Source of the DNA: Buchnera aphidicola (Periphyllus acericola)
GTDB lineage: Bacteria > Pseudomonadota > Gammaproteobacteria > Enterobacterales > Enterobacteriaceae
DNA length: 64,000 bases
Assembly: GCF_964019855.1 (NCBI RefSeq)
Contig: NZ_OZ026466.1
Location: 124,001-188,000, forward strand
Reading direction: 5' to 3'
A model generated the notes under the pieces. The model was not told the origin of the DNA. It ran no database searches and saw only the letters and a list, made by a program, of their open reading frames with translations. The translations under genes were made by a program, and so were the position numbers. This document shows positions 9,003-19,943 of the stretch, in pieces (the first letter of the stretch is position 1; each line of letters starts with the position of its first letter).

Positions 9003-9608
9003 TTATATTTTTTTTATATATAAAGAATTAATTTTTTTTTTTAATTGCAAAATTCCAATTTTTTTAAAAGAAGAAAAAATTTGTATATCAGCTTTAATTT
9101 TTAAAGATAATATTTTTTTTTTAGCTAAAATATATTTTTCATTCTTTAAAAAATTATTAATTTTATCACATTTATTTAACAAAATTATTATTTTTATTTT
9201 TTTTTTATTAAGTACATTCATAATTTCTAAATCATTTTTTTTAAAAAAAAAATTAATGTCGACTAAAATTATTACTCCAATTAAATACTTTCTATAAGAT
9301 ATAAATTTTTTAATTTCTTCAACCCATTTTAATTGTGATTGTTTAGAAAATTTAGAATAACCATAACCAGGAAAATCTATTATTCTAAAATTATCAAAAA
9401 TATTAAAAAAATTAATTAATTGAGTACTTCCAGGAAGTTTACTAACTCGAGATAATTTTTTTTTATTTGATAAAACATTTATTAAAGTTGATTTTCCAAC
9501 GTTAGAATAACCAATACAAGCTATTTCAAATCCAAAATTAATATCTATTTCTTTTATACAACTAAAACTTTTTAAAAAAGAAAAAGAGTTAAAATTTAAT
9601 AATTTCAT
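9003..9608 (-). CDS. engB: Ribosome biogenesis GTPase EngB (YihA)
   Basis: An essential small GTPase needed for 50S subunit maturation. It has 201 residues (E. coli 210). G1 is GYSNVGKST at residues 33-41, G2 lies in the LPGSTQLINFF segment, G3 is DFPGYGYS, and G4 is NKCDK. The ribosome binding site AAGG precedes the ATG. It converges with the polA fragment and diverges from typA across a 205-base gap. Confidence 0.96.
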   Translation of the reverse strand: MKLLNFNSFSFLKSFSCIKEIDINFGFEIACIGYSNVGKSTLINVLSNKKKLSRVSKLPGSTQLINFFNIFDNFRIIDFPGYGYSKFSKQSQLKWVEEIKKFISYRKYLIGVIILVDINFFFKKNDLEIMNVLNKKKIKIIILLNKCDKINNFLKNEKYILAKKKILSLKIKADIQIFSSFKKIGILQLKKKINSLYIKKI

Positions 9609-9813
9609 AAAAAACCTTATATAAAAATAATTAATAATTTTTTAAACGTTTTATAAAAAATAATAATATAATTTATTATATAAAAAAAATTATATAATAC
9701 TGTTAAACTTTAATAAATGTATTATTATAAATAAATATTTTATAAAATATATTTTTTAAAAATTAAATAAATTTTAAAATATAAAAATAATTTAACAAAA
9801 AGGAAAATTTATA

Positions 9814-11640
9814 ATGAACAAAAACATTAGAAATATTGCAATTATTGCTCATGTTGATCATGGAAAAACAACATTAGTAGATAAATTATTACAACAATCA
9901 GGAATTTTTAAAAGTCATGAAGAAAAAAAAGAAAGAGTAATGGATAGTAATGATTTAGAAAAAGAAAGAGGAATTACAATTACTTCAAAAAATACATCTA
10001 TTATGTGGAATAAATATAAAATTAATATTGTTGATACTCCAGGACATGCTGATTTTGGAGGAGAAGTAGAACGTGTATTATCTATGGTTGATTCTGTCTT
10101 ATTAGTAGTAGATGCTTTAGATGGTCCTATGCCTCAAACAAGATTTGTAACAGAAAAATCTTTTAAATATAAAATAAATCCAATTTTAGTAGTTAACAAA
10201 GTAGATAGATCTAATTCTAGACCAGATTGGGTAGTAGATCAAGTATTTGATTTATTTATAAATTTAAATGCAACTGATCAACAATTAGATTTTCCAATAA
10301 TTTATACATCAGCTTTATTAGGAAAATCCGGATTAGATTATAAAAATTTAGTCAATAATATGGTTCCTTTATTAGAATCAATTATTAAATATACTCCAGC
10401 ACCAAAAAATAATGTAAAAAAAAAATTTAAAATGCAAATTTCACAATTAGATTATGATAATTATTTAGGAGTAATCGGAATTGGAAGAATTAATTCTGGA
10501 TCAATTGCAATAAATGAAAAAATTAAAATAATAAATAATAAAGGAAAAAATTATTATGGTAAAATTAATAAAATATTAACATATTTTGGATTAAAAAGAA
10601 TTAACGTAAATTCTGCAATATCAGGAGATATAATTGCTATTACTGGAATAGAAAATATTAAAATTTCAGATACAATATGTGATATTGAAAATTCTATTCC
10701 TTTACCTAAACTTAAAATAGATGAACCTACAGTAAAAATGTTTTTTTCAGTAAACTCTTCTCCATTTTCTGGAAGAGAAGGAAAATATATTACTTCAAGA
10801 CAAATTTTAGAGAGATTAAATAAAGAAAAAATTCATAATGTTGCTTTAAAAGTAAAAGAAACAAAAGATTCAAGTATTTTTTGTGTTTCTGGAAGAGGTG
10901 AATTACATTTATCTATTTTAATAGAAAACATGAGAAGAGAAGGATATGAACTAGAAGTCTCTCGACCTAAAGTAATATTTAAAAAAATTGATAATATAGA
11001 AAAAGAACCTTTTGAACATGTTATTCTAGATATAGAAGAAAAGCATCAAGGAGTAATTATGAAATATTTAGGAGAACGAAAAGGTGAAATTAAAAATATG
11101 ATTTCAGATAATAAAGGAAGAGTTAGACTTGAATATATTTTATCAAGTAGAGCATTAATTGGATTTCGTTCAGAATTAATTAATATTACATCTGGAACTG
11201 GTTTATTTTGTTCATCTTTTAGTCATTATGAAAAAATATCTAAAATACAAATTGGACAACGAAGAAATGGTGTTTTAATATCCAATAATACTGGATATGC
11301 AGTAGCATTTGCATTATTTAATCTACAAAATAGAGGAAAATTATTTCTTGGACATGGAGCAAATGTTTATCAAGGACAAATAATAGGAATGCATACTAAA
11401 TCAAATGATTTAACAGTAAATTGTTTAACAGGAAAAAAACTTACAAATATGAGAGCTTCAGGAACAGATGAAGCAATCAATTTAATTAAACCAATAAATT
11501 TTACTCTTGAACAAGCAATTAGTTTTATAAATGATGACGAATTGATAGAAATAACTCCAAAATCAATTCGTTTAAGAAAAAAACTTTTAACTGAAAATGA
11601 AAGAAAATGCGCTTTAAGAAAAAAAAATAATAAATTATAA
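9814..11640 (+). CDS. typA: Translational GTPase TypA/BipA
   Basis: An EF-G-like ribosome-binding GTPase involved in 50S assembly and in translation under stress or cold. It has 608 residues (E. coli 607). G1 AHVDHGKTT is at residues 12-20, G2 lies in [12 protein letters not shown]3 DTPGHAD at 74-80, and G4 NKVDR at 128-132. Domain II and domains III and V follow; the C-terminal BipA-specific domain includes [24 protein letters not shown] precedes the ATG. The last six bases overlap the convergent gmk. Confidence 0.97.
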   Translation: MNKNIRNIAIIAHVDHGKTTLVDKLLQQSGIFKSHEEKKERVMDSNDLEKERGITITSKNTSIMWNKYKINIVDTPGHADFGGEVERVLSMVDSVLLVVDALDGPMPQTRFVTEKSFKYKINPILVVNKVDRSNSRPDWVVDQVFDLFINLNATDQQLDFPIIYTSALLGKSGLDYKNLVNNMVPLLESIIKYTPAPKNNVKKKFKMQISQLDYDNYLGVIGIGRINSGSIAINEKIKIINNKGKNYYGKINKILTYFGLKRINVNSAISGDIIAITGIENIKISDTICDIENSIPLPKLKIDEPTVKMFFSVNSSPFSGREGKYITSRQILERLNKEKIHNVALKVKETKDSSIFCVSGRGELHLSILIENMRREGYELEVSRPKVIFKKIDNIEKEPFEHVILDIEEKHQGVIMKYLGERKGEIKNMISDNKGRVRLEYILSSRALIGFRSELINITSGTGLFCSSFSHYEKISKIQIGQRRNGVLISNNTGYAVAFALFNLQNRGKLFLGHGANVYQGQIIGMHTKSNDLTVNCLTGKKLTNMRASGTDEAINLIKPINFTLEQAISFINDDELIEITPKSIRLRKKLLTENERKCALRKKNNKL

Positions 11641-12261
11641 TTCTAATAAGTTATGAATTAATTTTTTATTTTTTATATCTTGATATGAAGTTAATAAACT
11701 ATAAGAATGAATTATAGATTTTAAATTAGAAATTGAATAATCAAAATTATCATTTATGATTAAATAATCATATTCTAAATAATGCTTCATTTCTTTTAAA
11801 AAATTTTTCATTCTTTTTAATATAACTAATTTTGTATCTTGATTTCTCTTATATAATCTTTTGAGTAATTCTTTTTTAGAAGGAGGAATTAAAAAAATAC
11901 TTTTAGAATGAGGATAAATTTTTTTAATTTGTCGCGCTCCTTTCCAATCTATATCAAACAAAATATTTTTTCCTGATACTAAAATTTTTTTTGTATTTTT
12001 TAAAGATGTTCCATAATAATTATTAAAGACTTTAGCATATTCTAAAAATTTATTTTTTTTTATCATACATTTAAATTTTTTTTTAGAAATAAAATAATAA
12101 TCAATTCCATTTTTTTCATTAGGTCGAATTAATCTAGTTGTAAATGAAATAGATAATTTAACTTTTATTATTTTTTCTTTTTTTAAAAAAGCTTTTATTA
12201 AACTTGATTTTCCTGTTCCACTAGGAGCAGAAATAATAAAAATTTTTTCTGTATTAATCAT
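11635..12261 (-). CDS. gmk: Guanylate kinase
   Basis: Phosphorylates GMP to GDP. It has 208 residues (E. coli 207). The P-loop is SAPSGTGKSS at residues 11-20. The GMP-binding region includes TTRLIRPNEKNGIDYYF and the tyrosines near residue 80, and DIDWKGARQIKK follows. Its 3' end overlaps typA by six bases tail to tail. Confidence 0.97.
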   Translation of the reverse strand: MINTEKIFIISAPSGTGKSSLIKAFLKKEKIIKVKLSISFTTRLIRPNEKNGIDYYFISKKKFKCMIKKNKFLEYAKVFNNYYGTSLKNTKKILVSGKNILFDIDWKGARQIKKIYPHSKSIFLIPPSKKELLKRLYKRNQDTKLVILKRMKNFLKEMKHYLEYDYLIINDNFDYSISNLKSIIHSYSLLTSYQDIKNKKLIHNLLEL

Positions 12262-12438
12262 ATAGTTATTTTATACTCAGTAAATTTTAAAAATATAAAA
12301 AAATATTATTATAAATCTATATAAAAAAATCTTAAAATTTTAAATATTTTTAACTTTTAAATTATAAAATATAAAAATTAATAAATTTAACATTTTAATA
12401 ATTTTAATAAATTAAAAAATATATAACATTTTAATTTT

Positions 12439-13368
12439 TTATATAAAAACTTTAAAAAAAACATTATTTATTTTATAAATATTTTTTTTTTTATATAAAT
12501 TGTTTAATACTACTTGAACATAAATAATTTTTTTACTAACTATTACTGAAGATAATAAAATTCCTTTTTTAATCCAATTATCTTTAATTTTTACATATAC
12601 AAAATCTCCAGGAGAAAAAATATTCTGTTTATAAAAACAATATAAAATAAATAAAGATCTTTTATTTAATTTTTTATATTTAATTTTAGCTATATTTTCT
12701 TGTCCTATATAACATCCTTTTTTAAAACTTAATGCATTTTCAAATTTATGTAAATTAATTTCTTGAGGAAAAAAACATAATGAAGTTTTTTTTTCAATAA
12801 TCGGAATATTTTCTTTAATATCAATTAATAGCCACTGTTTATTATTTTTTAAAAAACCTGCTTTTTCAAATTTTTTTTTAAAAGAAAATAACTTCTTATA
12901 AGGAATAATTATCAAAAATCTTTCAAACAAATTTTTTAACCAAATAAGTGTATTTTCTTTTAAATAAATAATAGGATTTTTTTTTTTAGGTAAAATTTTA
13001 AAAATTTTTTTTAATTTTTTTTTAGCATTAACACCTGAAATACCAAATAAAAAAAATTTTTTATATTTTTTTATTTTAACATCAAAAAAAATAGAATACT
13101 TTTTCATAGCTTTGACTTGATTTAAATAAACACTATTTCTTAATATATAAAAATAATTATTATTTTTTTTAAAAAAAAATAATGTGCTCCATACTTTTCC
13201 TTTATCATTACAATGACCACAAAAAATATATTTATTTTTTTTTAATAAATTCATATTTGCTGTAATTTGATTTTGTAAATATCTATATGTATCTTTTCCA
13301 GAAACTTTAATAATAGTTAATTTCTTTAAAAAAGAAAAAGAAGGAAGAATTTCTGTTATAGGTATCAT
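12439..13368 (-). CDS. ygfZ: tRNA-modifying/iron-sulfur protein YgfZ
   Basis: A folate-binding protein that supports assembly or repair of some Fe-S enzymes, including MiaB, whose gene is also in this window. It has 309 residues (E. coli 326). The family signature KGCYIGQE sits at residues 217-224 with the conserved Cys219. The N-terminal VSGKDTYRYLQNQITAN matches the GcvT-like fold. The rest is strongly lysine- and phenylalanine-biased. It diverges from prfB. Confidence 0.9.
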   Translation of the reverse strand: MIPITEILPSFSFLKKLTIIKVSGKDTYRYLQNQITANMNLLKKNKYIFCGHCNDKGKVWSTLFFFKKNNNYFYILRNSVYLNQVKAMKKYSIFFDVKIKKYKKFFLFGISGVNAKKKLKKIFKILPKKKNPIIYLKENTLIWLKNLFERFLIIIPYKKLFSFKKKFEKAGFLKNNKQWLLIDIKENIPIIEKKTSLCFFPQEINLHKFENALSFKKGCYIGQENIAKIKYKKLNKRSLFILYCFYKQNIFSPGDFVYVKIKDNWIKKGILLSSVIVSKKIIYVQVVLNNLYKKKNIYKINNVFFKVFI

Positions 13369-13584
13369 AAAATTTTCTTTATCATAAGTATTGTATATTT
13401 TAAAGATAAAATTTTTTTTATTCTTTATTATAATATATTAAAAATAGAATGTTAAATAATATCTAAAAAATTTTTTTTGAAAATTTTTTTTTAATTTAAA
13501 ATATGTAATAATCTAAAAAAATTTATACGTTAGACAATTTATATTATATAATTTAAAATAATCAAAACAAAAATTTAAAAAAAT

Positions 13585-14683
13585 ATGTATAAAATTAAAT
13601 TAATTCAAAAAAAAATATTAAAATATATTAAAAAAAATAAAAAACTTAGGAAAAATCTTTGAATTAAAAAAAAAAAAAATAAAAATATTAGAAATAAATG
13701 ATAGAATAAATTCTAATAAAAATTGGAATAACATAAAATATATTAAAAAATATAATATTAAAAAAAAAAAAATAACAAAAATAATTGTTTTATTCAAATA
13801 TATAAAAAAAAAAATTGAAGAAAATAAAAAATTATTAAAACTTTCAATAAAATTATCTGATTTTTCTATTTTGGAAGATATAAAAAAATCATTAAAAAAA
13901 ATAAAAAAAAAAATAAATTATTTAGAATTTAAAAAAATATTTATCAAAAAAATAGATAAAAAAAATTGCTATATGGATATAAAATCTGGATCTGGAGGAA
14001 TAGAAGCACAAAATTGGTCCAAAATGTTACTAAAAATGTATTTAAACTGGTCTTATAAAAAAAAATTTAAAACAGAAATTATAAATATAAATAATAATGA
14101 ATTAAATGGAATAAAATATGCGACAATAAAAATTAAAGGAAAATATTCATTTGGTTGGTTACGAACTGAATCAGGAATACATAGATTAATAAGAAAAAGT
14201 CCATTTAATTCAGGAAATAAAAGACATACATCTTTTAGTTCAATATTTGTATATCCTATAATAAAAAGTAAAAATTTTAAAAAAATACACAAATCTGATT
14301 TAAAAATAGATGTTTATAAAGCTTCAGGAGCTGGAGGACAACACGTTAATAAAACAGAATCAGCTGTTAGAATAACACATATTCCTAGCGGTATCATATC
14401 AAAATGTCAAAGTAATCGTTCACAACATAAAAATAAAAAACAAGCAATAAAACAAATACAATCTAAAATATTTAATCTTCAAAATAAAAAAAATATATTA
14501 AAAAAAAAAAAAATAAACAAAAATAAATCAAAAATAAAATGGGGAAATCAAATCAGATCATATATATTAGATGATTCACGAATAAAAGATGAAAGAACTG
14601 GTTTAGAAACAAAAAATATACAAAAATTTTTAAATGGAAAAATAGATAAATTTATAAAAAAAAGTTTAAAATTAGGATTTTAA
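13585..14683 (+). CDS. prfB: Peptide chain release factor 2, with programmed +1 frameshift
   Basis: RF2 recognises UAA and UGA stop codons and triggers peptide release. A 25-codon leader starts at ATG 13585 and runs to CTT TGA at 13657-13662. The remainder is in the +1 frame from 13661 to the stop at 14681-14683. After the shift the protein reads ELKKKKIKILEIND, aligning with the E. coli segment after its own shift. The stop-recognition tripeptide SPF (in RKSPFNSGNK) and the catalytic GGQ (in GAGGQHVNK) are intact. AGG precedes CTT by two codons, the same spacing as in E. coli. A 14-base A-run (13666-13679) follows the shift site. lysS starts four bases after the stop. Confidence 0.93.
13648..13662 (+). 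promoter_or_regulatory. prfB programmed frameshift site
   Basis: AGG AAA AAT CTT TGA: an internal Shine-Dalgarno-like AGG(A), then CTT and the in-frame TGA followed by A. Ribosomes slip +1 on CTT when RF2 is scarce, which autoregulates prfB. The E. coli AGGGGG is weakened here to AGGA, but the spacing is identical. Confidence 0.9.
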
Positions 14684-14687
14684 AAGA

Positions 14688-16208
14688 ATGAAAATAGTAA
14701 AAAAAATAAAAAAAATAGAAAAAAATAATGAAAATGAAAATAACGAATTTCATAATAGAAAAAAAAAATTAAAATTTTTAAAAAAAGATGGTTTTAATTT
14801 TCCAAACAATTTTAAAAAAAAATATTCTTCAAAAAAAATTAAAGAAAAATACAATTTAAAAAATAGAGACTCTTTAAAAAAATTAAATATATCAATTAAA
14901 ATAGCAGGACGAATTATCCAAAAAAGAATCATGGGGAAAGCTACTTTCCTAAAATTACAAGACTATTATGGAAAAATACAAATATATTCATCTCAAAATT
15001 CATTTAAATCTAATAAAAATAATTATTTCGAATTTAAAAATATAGATTTAGGTGATATTATAGGAATCTATGGTATTTTATTTAAAACTAAAACTAATGA
15101 ATTAACAATTCATTGCAATAAATTTATTTTATTAACAAAAGCTTTAAGACCACTTCCTGAAAAATGGCATGGTTTAGTAAATCAAGAAATTAAATATAGA
15201 AAAAGATATATTGATTTTATTTCAAATAAAAAGTTAAAAAAAATATTTTATAATAGAGCAAAAATAATTTCTTATATTAGAAAATATATGATAAAGAAAA
15301 AATTTTTAGAAGTAGAAACTCCAATGTTACATGATATACCTGGAGGTGCTATTGCAAAACCATTTATTACATATCATAATTCATTAAATAAAAAAATGTA
15401 TTTAAGAATTGCTCCAGAACTATACTTAAAAAGACTAATAATAGGAGGATTTGAGAAAATTTTTGAAATTAATAGAAATTTTAGAAATGAAGGAATATCC
15501 TCTCGTCATAATCCAGAATTTACAATGATGGAAGTATATATTGCATATACTGATTATAAATATATTATTAAATTTACTGAAAATTTAATAAAATATATTT
15601 CAAAAAAAATGTTTAAAAAAAGAGAAATTAAATATCAAAATTATAATTTAAATTTTGAAAAACCCTTTCAAAAATTAACAATGATAGAATCTATTATAAA
15701 ATTTAATAAAAATATATCTAAAAAAGATTTAAAAAATCTGAAAAATATTAAAAAAATTGCTAACTTATTAAAAATAAATATAAAAAAAAAATGGAAATTA
15801 GGAAAAATAATTACAGAAATATTTGAAAAAACAGTAGAAAAAAAATTAATAGAACCAACATTTATTACAGAATATCCTATTGAAGTTTCTCCGTTATCAA
15901 AAAGAAATGATAAAAAAAAAAAAATTGCAGATAGATTTGAACTTTTTATTGGAGGATACGAAATTGGTAATGGTTTTTCAGAATTAAACGATTCAGAAGA
16001 ACAAAAAAAAAGATTTAAAAAACAAATAAGAAAAAAAGAAAATTTTAATAAATTTTATGATGAAGATTATATATTAGCTTTAGAACACGGATTACCGCCA
16101 ACTGGAGGTTTAGGAATAGGAATAGATAGATTAATAATGATTTTTACGAATCAAAAAAACATAAGAGATGTAATAATTTTTCCAACTATGCGTTCTATAA
16201 AAAAATAA
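14688..16208 (+). CDS. lysS: Lysyl-tRNA synthetase (class II)
   Basis: Charges tRNA-Lys, heavily used here because lysine codons dominate. It has 506 residues (E. coli 505). The N-terminal OB-fold includes IAGRIIQKRIMGKATF. Class II motif 2 is FRNEGISSRHNPEFTMME and motif 3 is GLGIGIDRL near the C-terminus. LRIAPELYLKR and EIGNGFSELND are LysRS-specific. Its start lies four bases after the prfB stop, as in the E. coli prfB-lysS operon, so the two are probably cotranscribed. Confidence 0.97.
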   Translation: MKIVKKIKKIEKNNENENNEFHNRKKKLKFLKKDGFNFPNNFKKKYSSKKIKEKYNLKNRDSLKKLNISIKIAGRIIQKRIMGKATFLKLQDYYGKIQIYSSQNSFKSNKNNYFEFKNIDLGDIIGIYGILFKTKTNELTIHCNKFILLTKALRPLPEKWHGLVNQEIKYRKRYIDFISNKKLKKIFYNRAKIISYIRKYMIKKKFLEVETPMLHDIPGGAIAKPFITYHNSLNKKMYLRIAPELYLKRLIIGGFEKIFEINRNFRNEGISSRHNPEFTMMEVYIAYTDYKYIIKFTENLIKYISKKMFKKREIKYQNYNLNFEKPFQKLTMIESIIKFNKNISKKDLKNLKNIKKIANLLKINIKKKWKLGKIITEIFEKTVEKKLIEPTFITEYPIEVSPLSKRNDKKKKIADRFELFIGGYEIGNGFSELNDSEEQKKRFKKQIRKKENFNKFYDEDYILALEHGLPPTGGLGIGIDRLIMIFTNQKNIRDVIIFPTMRSIKK

Positions 16209-16232
16209 TTTACTATTTTAAAATTTAAAAAT

Positions 16233-17471
16233 ATGAAAAAACTAAAAAAATTAATAATTAAAAAAAAAAATATATTATCTGCAATTAAAATTTATAAAAC
16301 TCCATTATGGATATATGATTATAAAACAATAAAAAAACAAATATTAAAATTAAAAAAATTTGATATTATTAGATTTGCTCAAAAATCTTGCTCAAATATT
16401 CATATTTTAAAAATCATGAAAAAATTAGGAGCAAAAATAGATGCAGTTTCTCTTGGAGAAATAGAAAGAGCATTAAAAGCTGGATTTAAAGGAAACTGTA
16501 ATGATATTGTATATACTTCAGATATTATAGATACACAAACATTAAAAAAAGTTGTTCTACATAAAATTCCAATTAATATTGGATCTATTGATATGATTAA
16601 AAAAATTGGAAAAATTTCACCAAATCATAAAGTCTGGTTAAGAATTAATCCAAAATTTGGAGATGGTCATAACAAAAAAACAAATACTGGAGGAAAAAAT
16701 AGTAAACACGGAGTATGGAATACACAGTTAGCTATTTCTTTAATACAAAAATATAATTTAAATTTAATTGGATTACATATGCATATTGGTTCTGGAGCAG
16801 ATTATAATCATTTAAAAAAAGTTTGTTATGCAATGATTAAATCAGCTTTATTAATTAATAAAAAAATTTCTTTTATTTCAGCAGGAGGAGGATTGCCAAT
16901 TCCATATAAAACAAATGATAAAAAAATTAATATAAAAAGTTATCATAAAATATGGAAAAAATCTATAAAAAATATATCAGAAACATTAAAATGTAAAATA
17001 AAATTAGAAATTGAACCAGGAAGGTTTTTAGTAGCTCAATCTGGAATTTTAGTATCAAAAATAGAAAGTATTAAAATAGTAAAAAATCAAACTTTTATAT
17101 TAGTTAATGTTGGATTTAATGATTTAATTAGACCAGCTTTATATGGAAGTTATCACTATATTTCAGTGATTTCAAAAGATAACAGAAAACTAAATACTTT
17201 AAAAAAAATAAAAGTTGTAATCGGAGGACCATTATGTGAATCTGGAGATATATTTACTCAAAAAGAAAATAGTGAAATTTATACAATAAAAATACCAAAA
17301 GTAAAATTAGGAGATTATATAATTTTTCACGACACTGGAGCATACGGAGCATCAATGTCTTCTAATTATAATAGTAGACCTTTAATCCCTGAAATTTTAA
17401 TAAAAAAAAATGTTTTAAATCAAATTCGAAGACGACAAACAATTAATGAAATGTTATCATTAGAAATATAA
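16233..17471 (+). CDS. lysA: Diaminopimelate decarboxylase
   Basis: Catalyses the last step of lysine synthesis, meso-diaminopimelate to lysine, with pyridoxal phosphate. It has 412 residues (E. coli 420). The PLP lysine is K51 in RFAQKSCSNIH. HMHIGSGAD near residue 183, EPGRFLVAQSG, GPLCESGD and the C-terminal DTGAYGASMSSNYNSRP are all present. It lies 24 bases after lysS. Retention fits nutritional provisioning of an insect host, and also supplies the lysine needed by this proteome. Confidence 0.97.
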   Translation: MKKLKKLIIKKKNILSAIKIYKTPLWIYDYKTIKKQILKLKKFDIIRFAQKSCSNIHILKIMKKLGAKIDAVSLGEIERALKAGFKGNCNDIVYTSDIIDTQTLKKVVLHKIPINIGSIDMIKKIGKISPNHKVWLRINPKFGDGHNKKTNTGGKNSKHGVWNTQLAISLIQKYNLNLIGLHMHIGSGADYNHLKKVCYAMIKSALLINKKISFISAGGGLPIPYKTNDKKINIKSYHKIWKKSIKNISETLKCKIKLEIEPGRFLVAQSGILVSKIESIKIVKNQTFILVNVGFNDLIRPALYGSYHYISVISKDNRKLNTLKKIKVVIGGPLCESGDIFTQKENSEIYTIKIPKVKLGDYIIFHDTGAYGASMSSNYNSRPLIPEILIKKNVLNQIRRRQTINEMLSLEI

Positions 17472-17530
17472 AAAATAATATATTATAAAATATAAATTAA
17501 TTATATAAAATTATAAAAAAAAGATAAAAA

Positions 17531-18397
17531 ATGTATATTTTATTTCCTCAAATTAATCCTACTTATTTTTCTTTTGGTATATTTTCTTTTAAATGGTATG
17601 GATTAATGTATTTAATTTGTTTTATATATTCTATATGGTATGGAAAAAAATATCTTAAAAAAAATAATAAATTATTTAAAAAAAAATATATTAACAAATT
17701 AATATATTATTGTTTTATTGGATTATTTTTTGGAGGAAGAATAGGATATGTTTTCTTATATAAATTTTTTTATTTTTTAAAACATAAATTTTATTTATTT
17801 CAAATTTGGAACGGAGGAATGTCTTTTCATGGTGGATTAATCGGAGTTATTATTTCATGTTTAATTTTTTCAATAAAAAAAAAAATTAAATTTTTTAAAA
17901 TAACTGATTTTATTGCAATTTTATCTCCAATAAGCTTAGGAATTGGTAGATTAGGAAATTTTATTAATGATGAATTATGGGGTAGAATAGCTATAAATGT
18001 GCCTGGAGCATTTTTATTTCCAAACTCTTTTAAATATGATTTAAATGAATCAAAAAAAAATCCAGAACTTCAAAAAATAATAGAAAAATATGGAGTTTTA
18101 CCAAGATATCCATCTCAATTATTTGAATTCTTTTTAGAAGGAGTAATTTTATTTATAATATTAAACTATTTTTCCAAAAAAATAAAAAAAAAAGGAATAA
18201 TTTCTGGTATTTTTTTAATTTTTTATGGAATTTTTAGAATATTTTTAGAAAATTTTAGAGAACCAGATATAGAAATTGGATTTTTATATAAAAAATATAC
18301 TCTAGGACAAATACTATCTATTCCAATGATTGTTGTAGGAGTATTTTTATTAATTTTTTTAAATATTAAAAATAAAAAAAAACGTTTTAATTTCTAA
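17531..18397 (+). CDS. lgt: Prolipoprotein diacylglyceryl transferase
   Basis: An inner-membrane enzyme that transfers diacylglycerol to the lipobox cysteine of prolipoproteins. It has 288 residues (E. coli 291) and several hydrophobic segments. GGRIGYVFLY (about residues 68-77), GGMSFHGGLIG (95-105, with His100) and GRLGNFINDELWGR are conserved catalytic and substrate regions. A substrate in this window is CyoA, which has a lipobox. Its retention suggests that lipoprotein maturation is still active. Confidence 0.95.
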   Translation: MYILFPQINPTYFSFGIFSFKWYGLMYLICFIYSIWYGKKYLKKNNKLFKKKYINKLIYYCFIGLFFGGRIGYVFLYKFFYFLKHKFYLFQIWNGGMSFHGGLIGVIISCLIFSIKKKIKFFKITDFIAILSPISLGIGRLGNFINDELWGRIAINVPGAFLFPNSFKYDLNESKKNPELQKIIEKYGVLPRYPSQLFEFFLEGVILFIILNYFSKKIKKKGIISGIFLIFYGIFRIFLENFREPDIEIGFLYKKYTLGQILSIPMIVVGVFLLIFLNIKNKKKRFNF

Positions 18398-18590
18398 AAA
18401 AAAAATAAATTTTAAATGTTCATTTTTAAAATAAAGAAAAAATAAAAAATTTTCAATATATAATATAAAAATAATTATTTAAAATTATAAAAAAAATTAA
18501 ATTTTTTTTTTAAATAATTTAAAAAATTAAAATAAAAAAAAATTTCCCTGTTATAATTCTTAAAATTTAAAAAAAAATATTATAAAAAAA

Positions 18591-19931
18591 ATGAAAAAAA
18601 TACATATAAAAACATGGGGTTGTCAGATGAATGAATATGATTCATCTATAATCTTAAAAGTTTTAAAAAAAAATTTTAATTGTAAAGAAACAAATCATGT
18701 TGAAAAATCAGATTTAATAATATTAAATACCTGTTCAATTAGAGAAAAAGCTCAAGAAAAATTATTTCATCAATTAGGAAGATGGAAAAATTTAAAAAAA
18801 AAGAAAAAAATAATTATAGCTGTTGGAGGATGTGTTGCAGTACAAGAAAAAAAAAATATATATAAAAGAGCTCCTTTTGTAGACATAGTTTTTGGTCCAA
18901 AAACAATTCATCGTTTACCAAAAATGATTCATTTAATCAAAAATAATACTAAAAATATTATTGATATTAGAGCAAAAAAACTAAAAAAATTTAAATTTTT
19001 TCAAAAAAAATCAATTCCACAAATTATTTCTTATATTTCTATTATGGAAGGTTGTGATAAATGTTGTTCTTTTTGTATTGTACCAAAAACACGAGGAAGA
19101 GAAATTAGTAGAACACCTGAAGAAATATATCTTGAATCTAAATTTTTATCAAAAAATGGAACAAAAGAAATTATACTTTTAGGACAAAATGTTAATAGTT
19201 ATAAAGGAAAATTTAATAATGGAAAAATATGTAAATTATCAAAACTTATAAAAATAATTTCAAAAATAAAAAAAATTAAAAGAATAAGATTTACAACAAG
19301 CCATCCAATAGAATTTACTAAAGATTTAATTCAAACATACAAAAAAATACCTAAATTAGTAAGCTATCTACATTTACCTGTTCAAAGTGGTTCTGATAAG
19401 ATTTTAAAAATTATGAAACGTTCTTATACCATTTTACAATATAAAAAAATTATTAAAAAATTGAAATTAATCAGACCAAACATACAAATTACTTCAGATT
19501 TTATAATAGGTTTTCCAGGAGAAACAAAAAAAGATTTTCAAAAAACTATAAAATTAATAAAAAAAATAAAGTTTGATATGAGTTTTAGTTTTATATATTC
19601 TCCACGTCCAGGAACAATAGCATCAAAATTAAAAGATAAAATAAATTTAAAAGAAAAAAAAAAAAGATTATATATTTTACAAAAAAAAATTAACAAAAAT
19701 ACTCTTTTTTGGAGTAAAAAAATGGTAGGTACATATCAAGACGTTTTAGTTGAAAAATATATTTATAAAAAAAATAAAAAAAAATTATATGGAAAAACTC
19801 AAAATAATAGAATAGTAATATTCAAAGGCCCAAAAAGTTTAATTGGAAAGATAGTTTTTATTAAAATTTATAAAGCTTACTTGTATAAATTAAAAGGAAA
19901 TTTAAAAAAAAAATATGTAAAAAATGGTTAA
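18591..19931 (+). CDS. miaB: tRNA-2-methylthio-N6-isopentenyladenosine synthase MiaB
   Basis: A radical-SAM methylthiotransferase that adds the 2-methylthio group at position 37 of tRNAs reading UNN codons. It has 446 residues (E. coli 474). The N-terminal cluster cysteines are C11, C48 and C81. The radical-SAM motif is C155, C159 and C162 in CDKCCSFC. A TRAM domain is at the C-terminus. It starts a miaB-ybeY-ybeX series like that of E. coli; the ybeZ PhoH-like gene usually found between miaB and ybeY is missing. Confidence 0.96.
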   Translation: MKKIHIKTWGCQMNEYDSSIILKVLKKNFNCKETNHVEKSDLIILNTCSIREKAQEKLFHQLGRWKNLKKKKKIIIAVGGCVAVQEKKNIYKRAPFVDIVFGPKTIHRLPKMIHLIKNNTKNIIDIRAKKLKKFKFFQKKSIPQIISYISIMEGCDKCCSFCIVPKTRGREISRTPEEIYLESKFLSKNGTKEIILLGQNVNSYKGKFNNGKICKLSKLIKIISKIKKIKRIRFTTSHPIEFTKDLIQTYKKIPKLVSYLHLPVQSGSDKILKIMKRSYTILQYKKIIKKLKLIRPNIQITSDFIIGFPGETKKDFQKTIKLIKKIKFDMSFSFIYSPRPGTIASKLKDKINLKEKKKRLYILQKKINKNTLFWSKKMVGTYQDVLVEKYIYKKNKKKLYGKTQNNRIVIFKGPKSLIGKIVFIKIYKAYLYKLKGNLKKKYVKNG

Positions 19932-19943
19932 ATATATTAAAAA

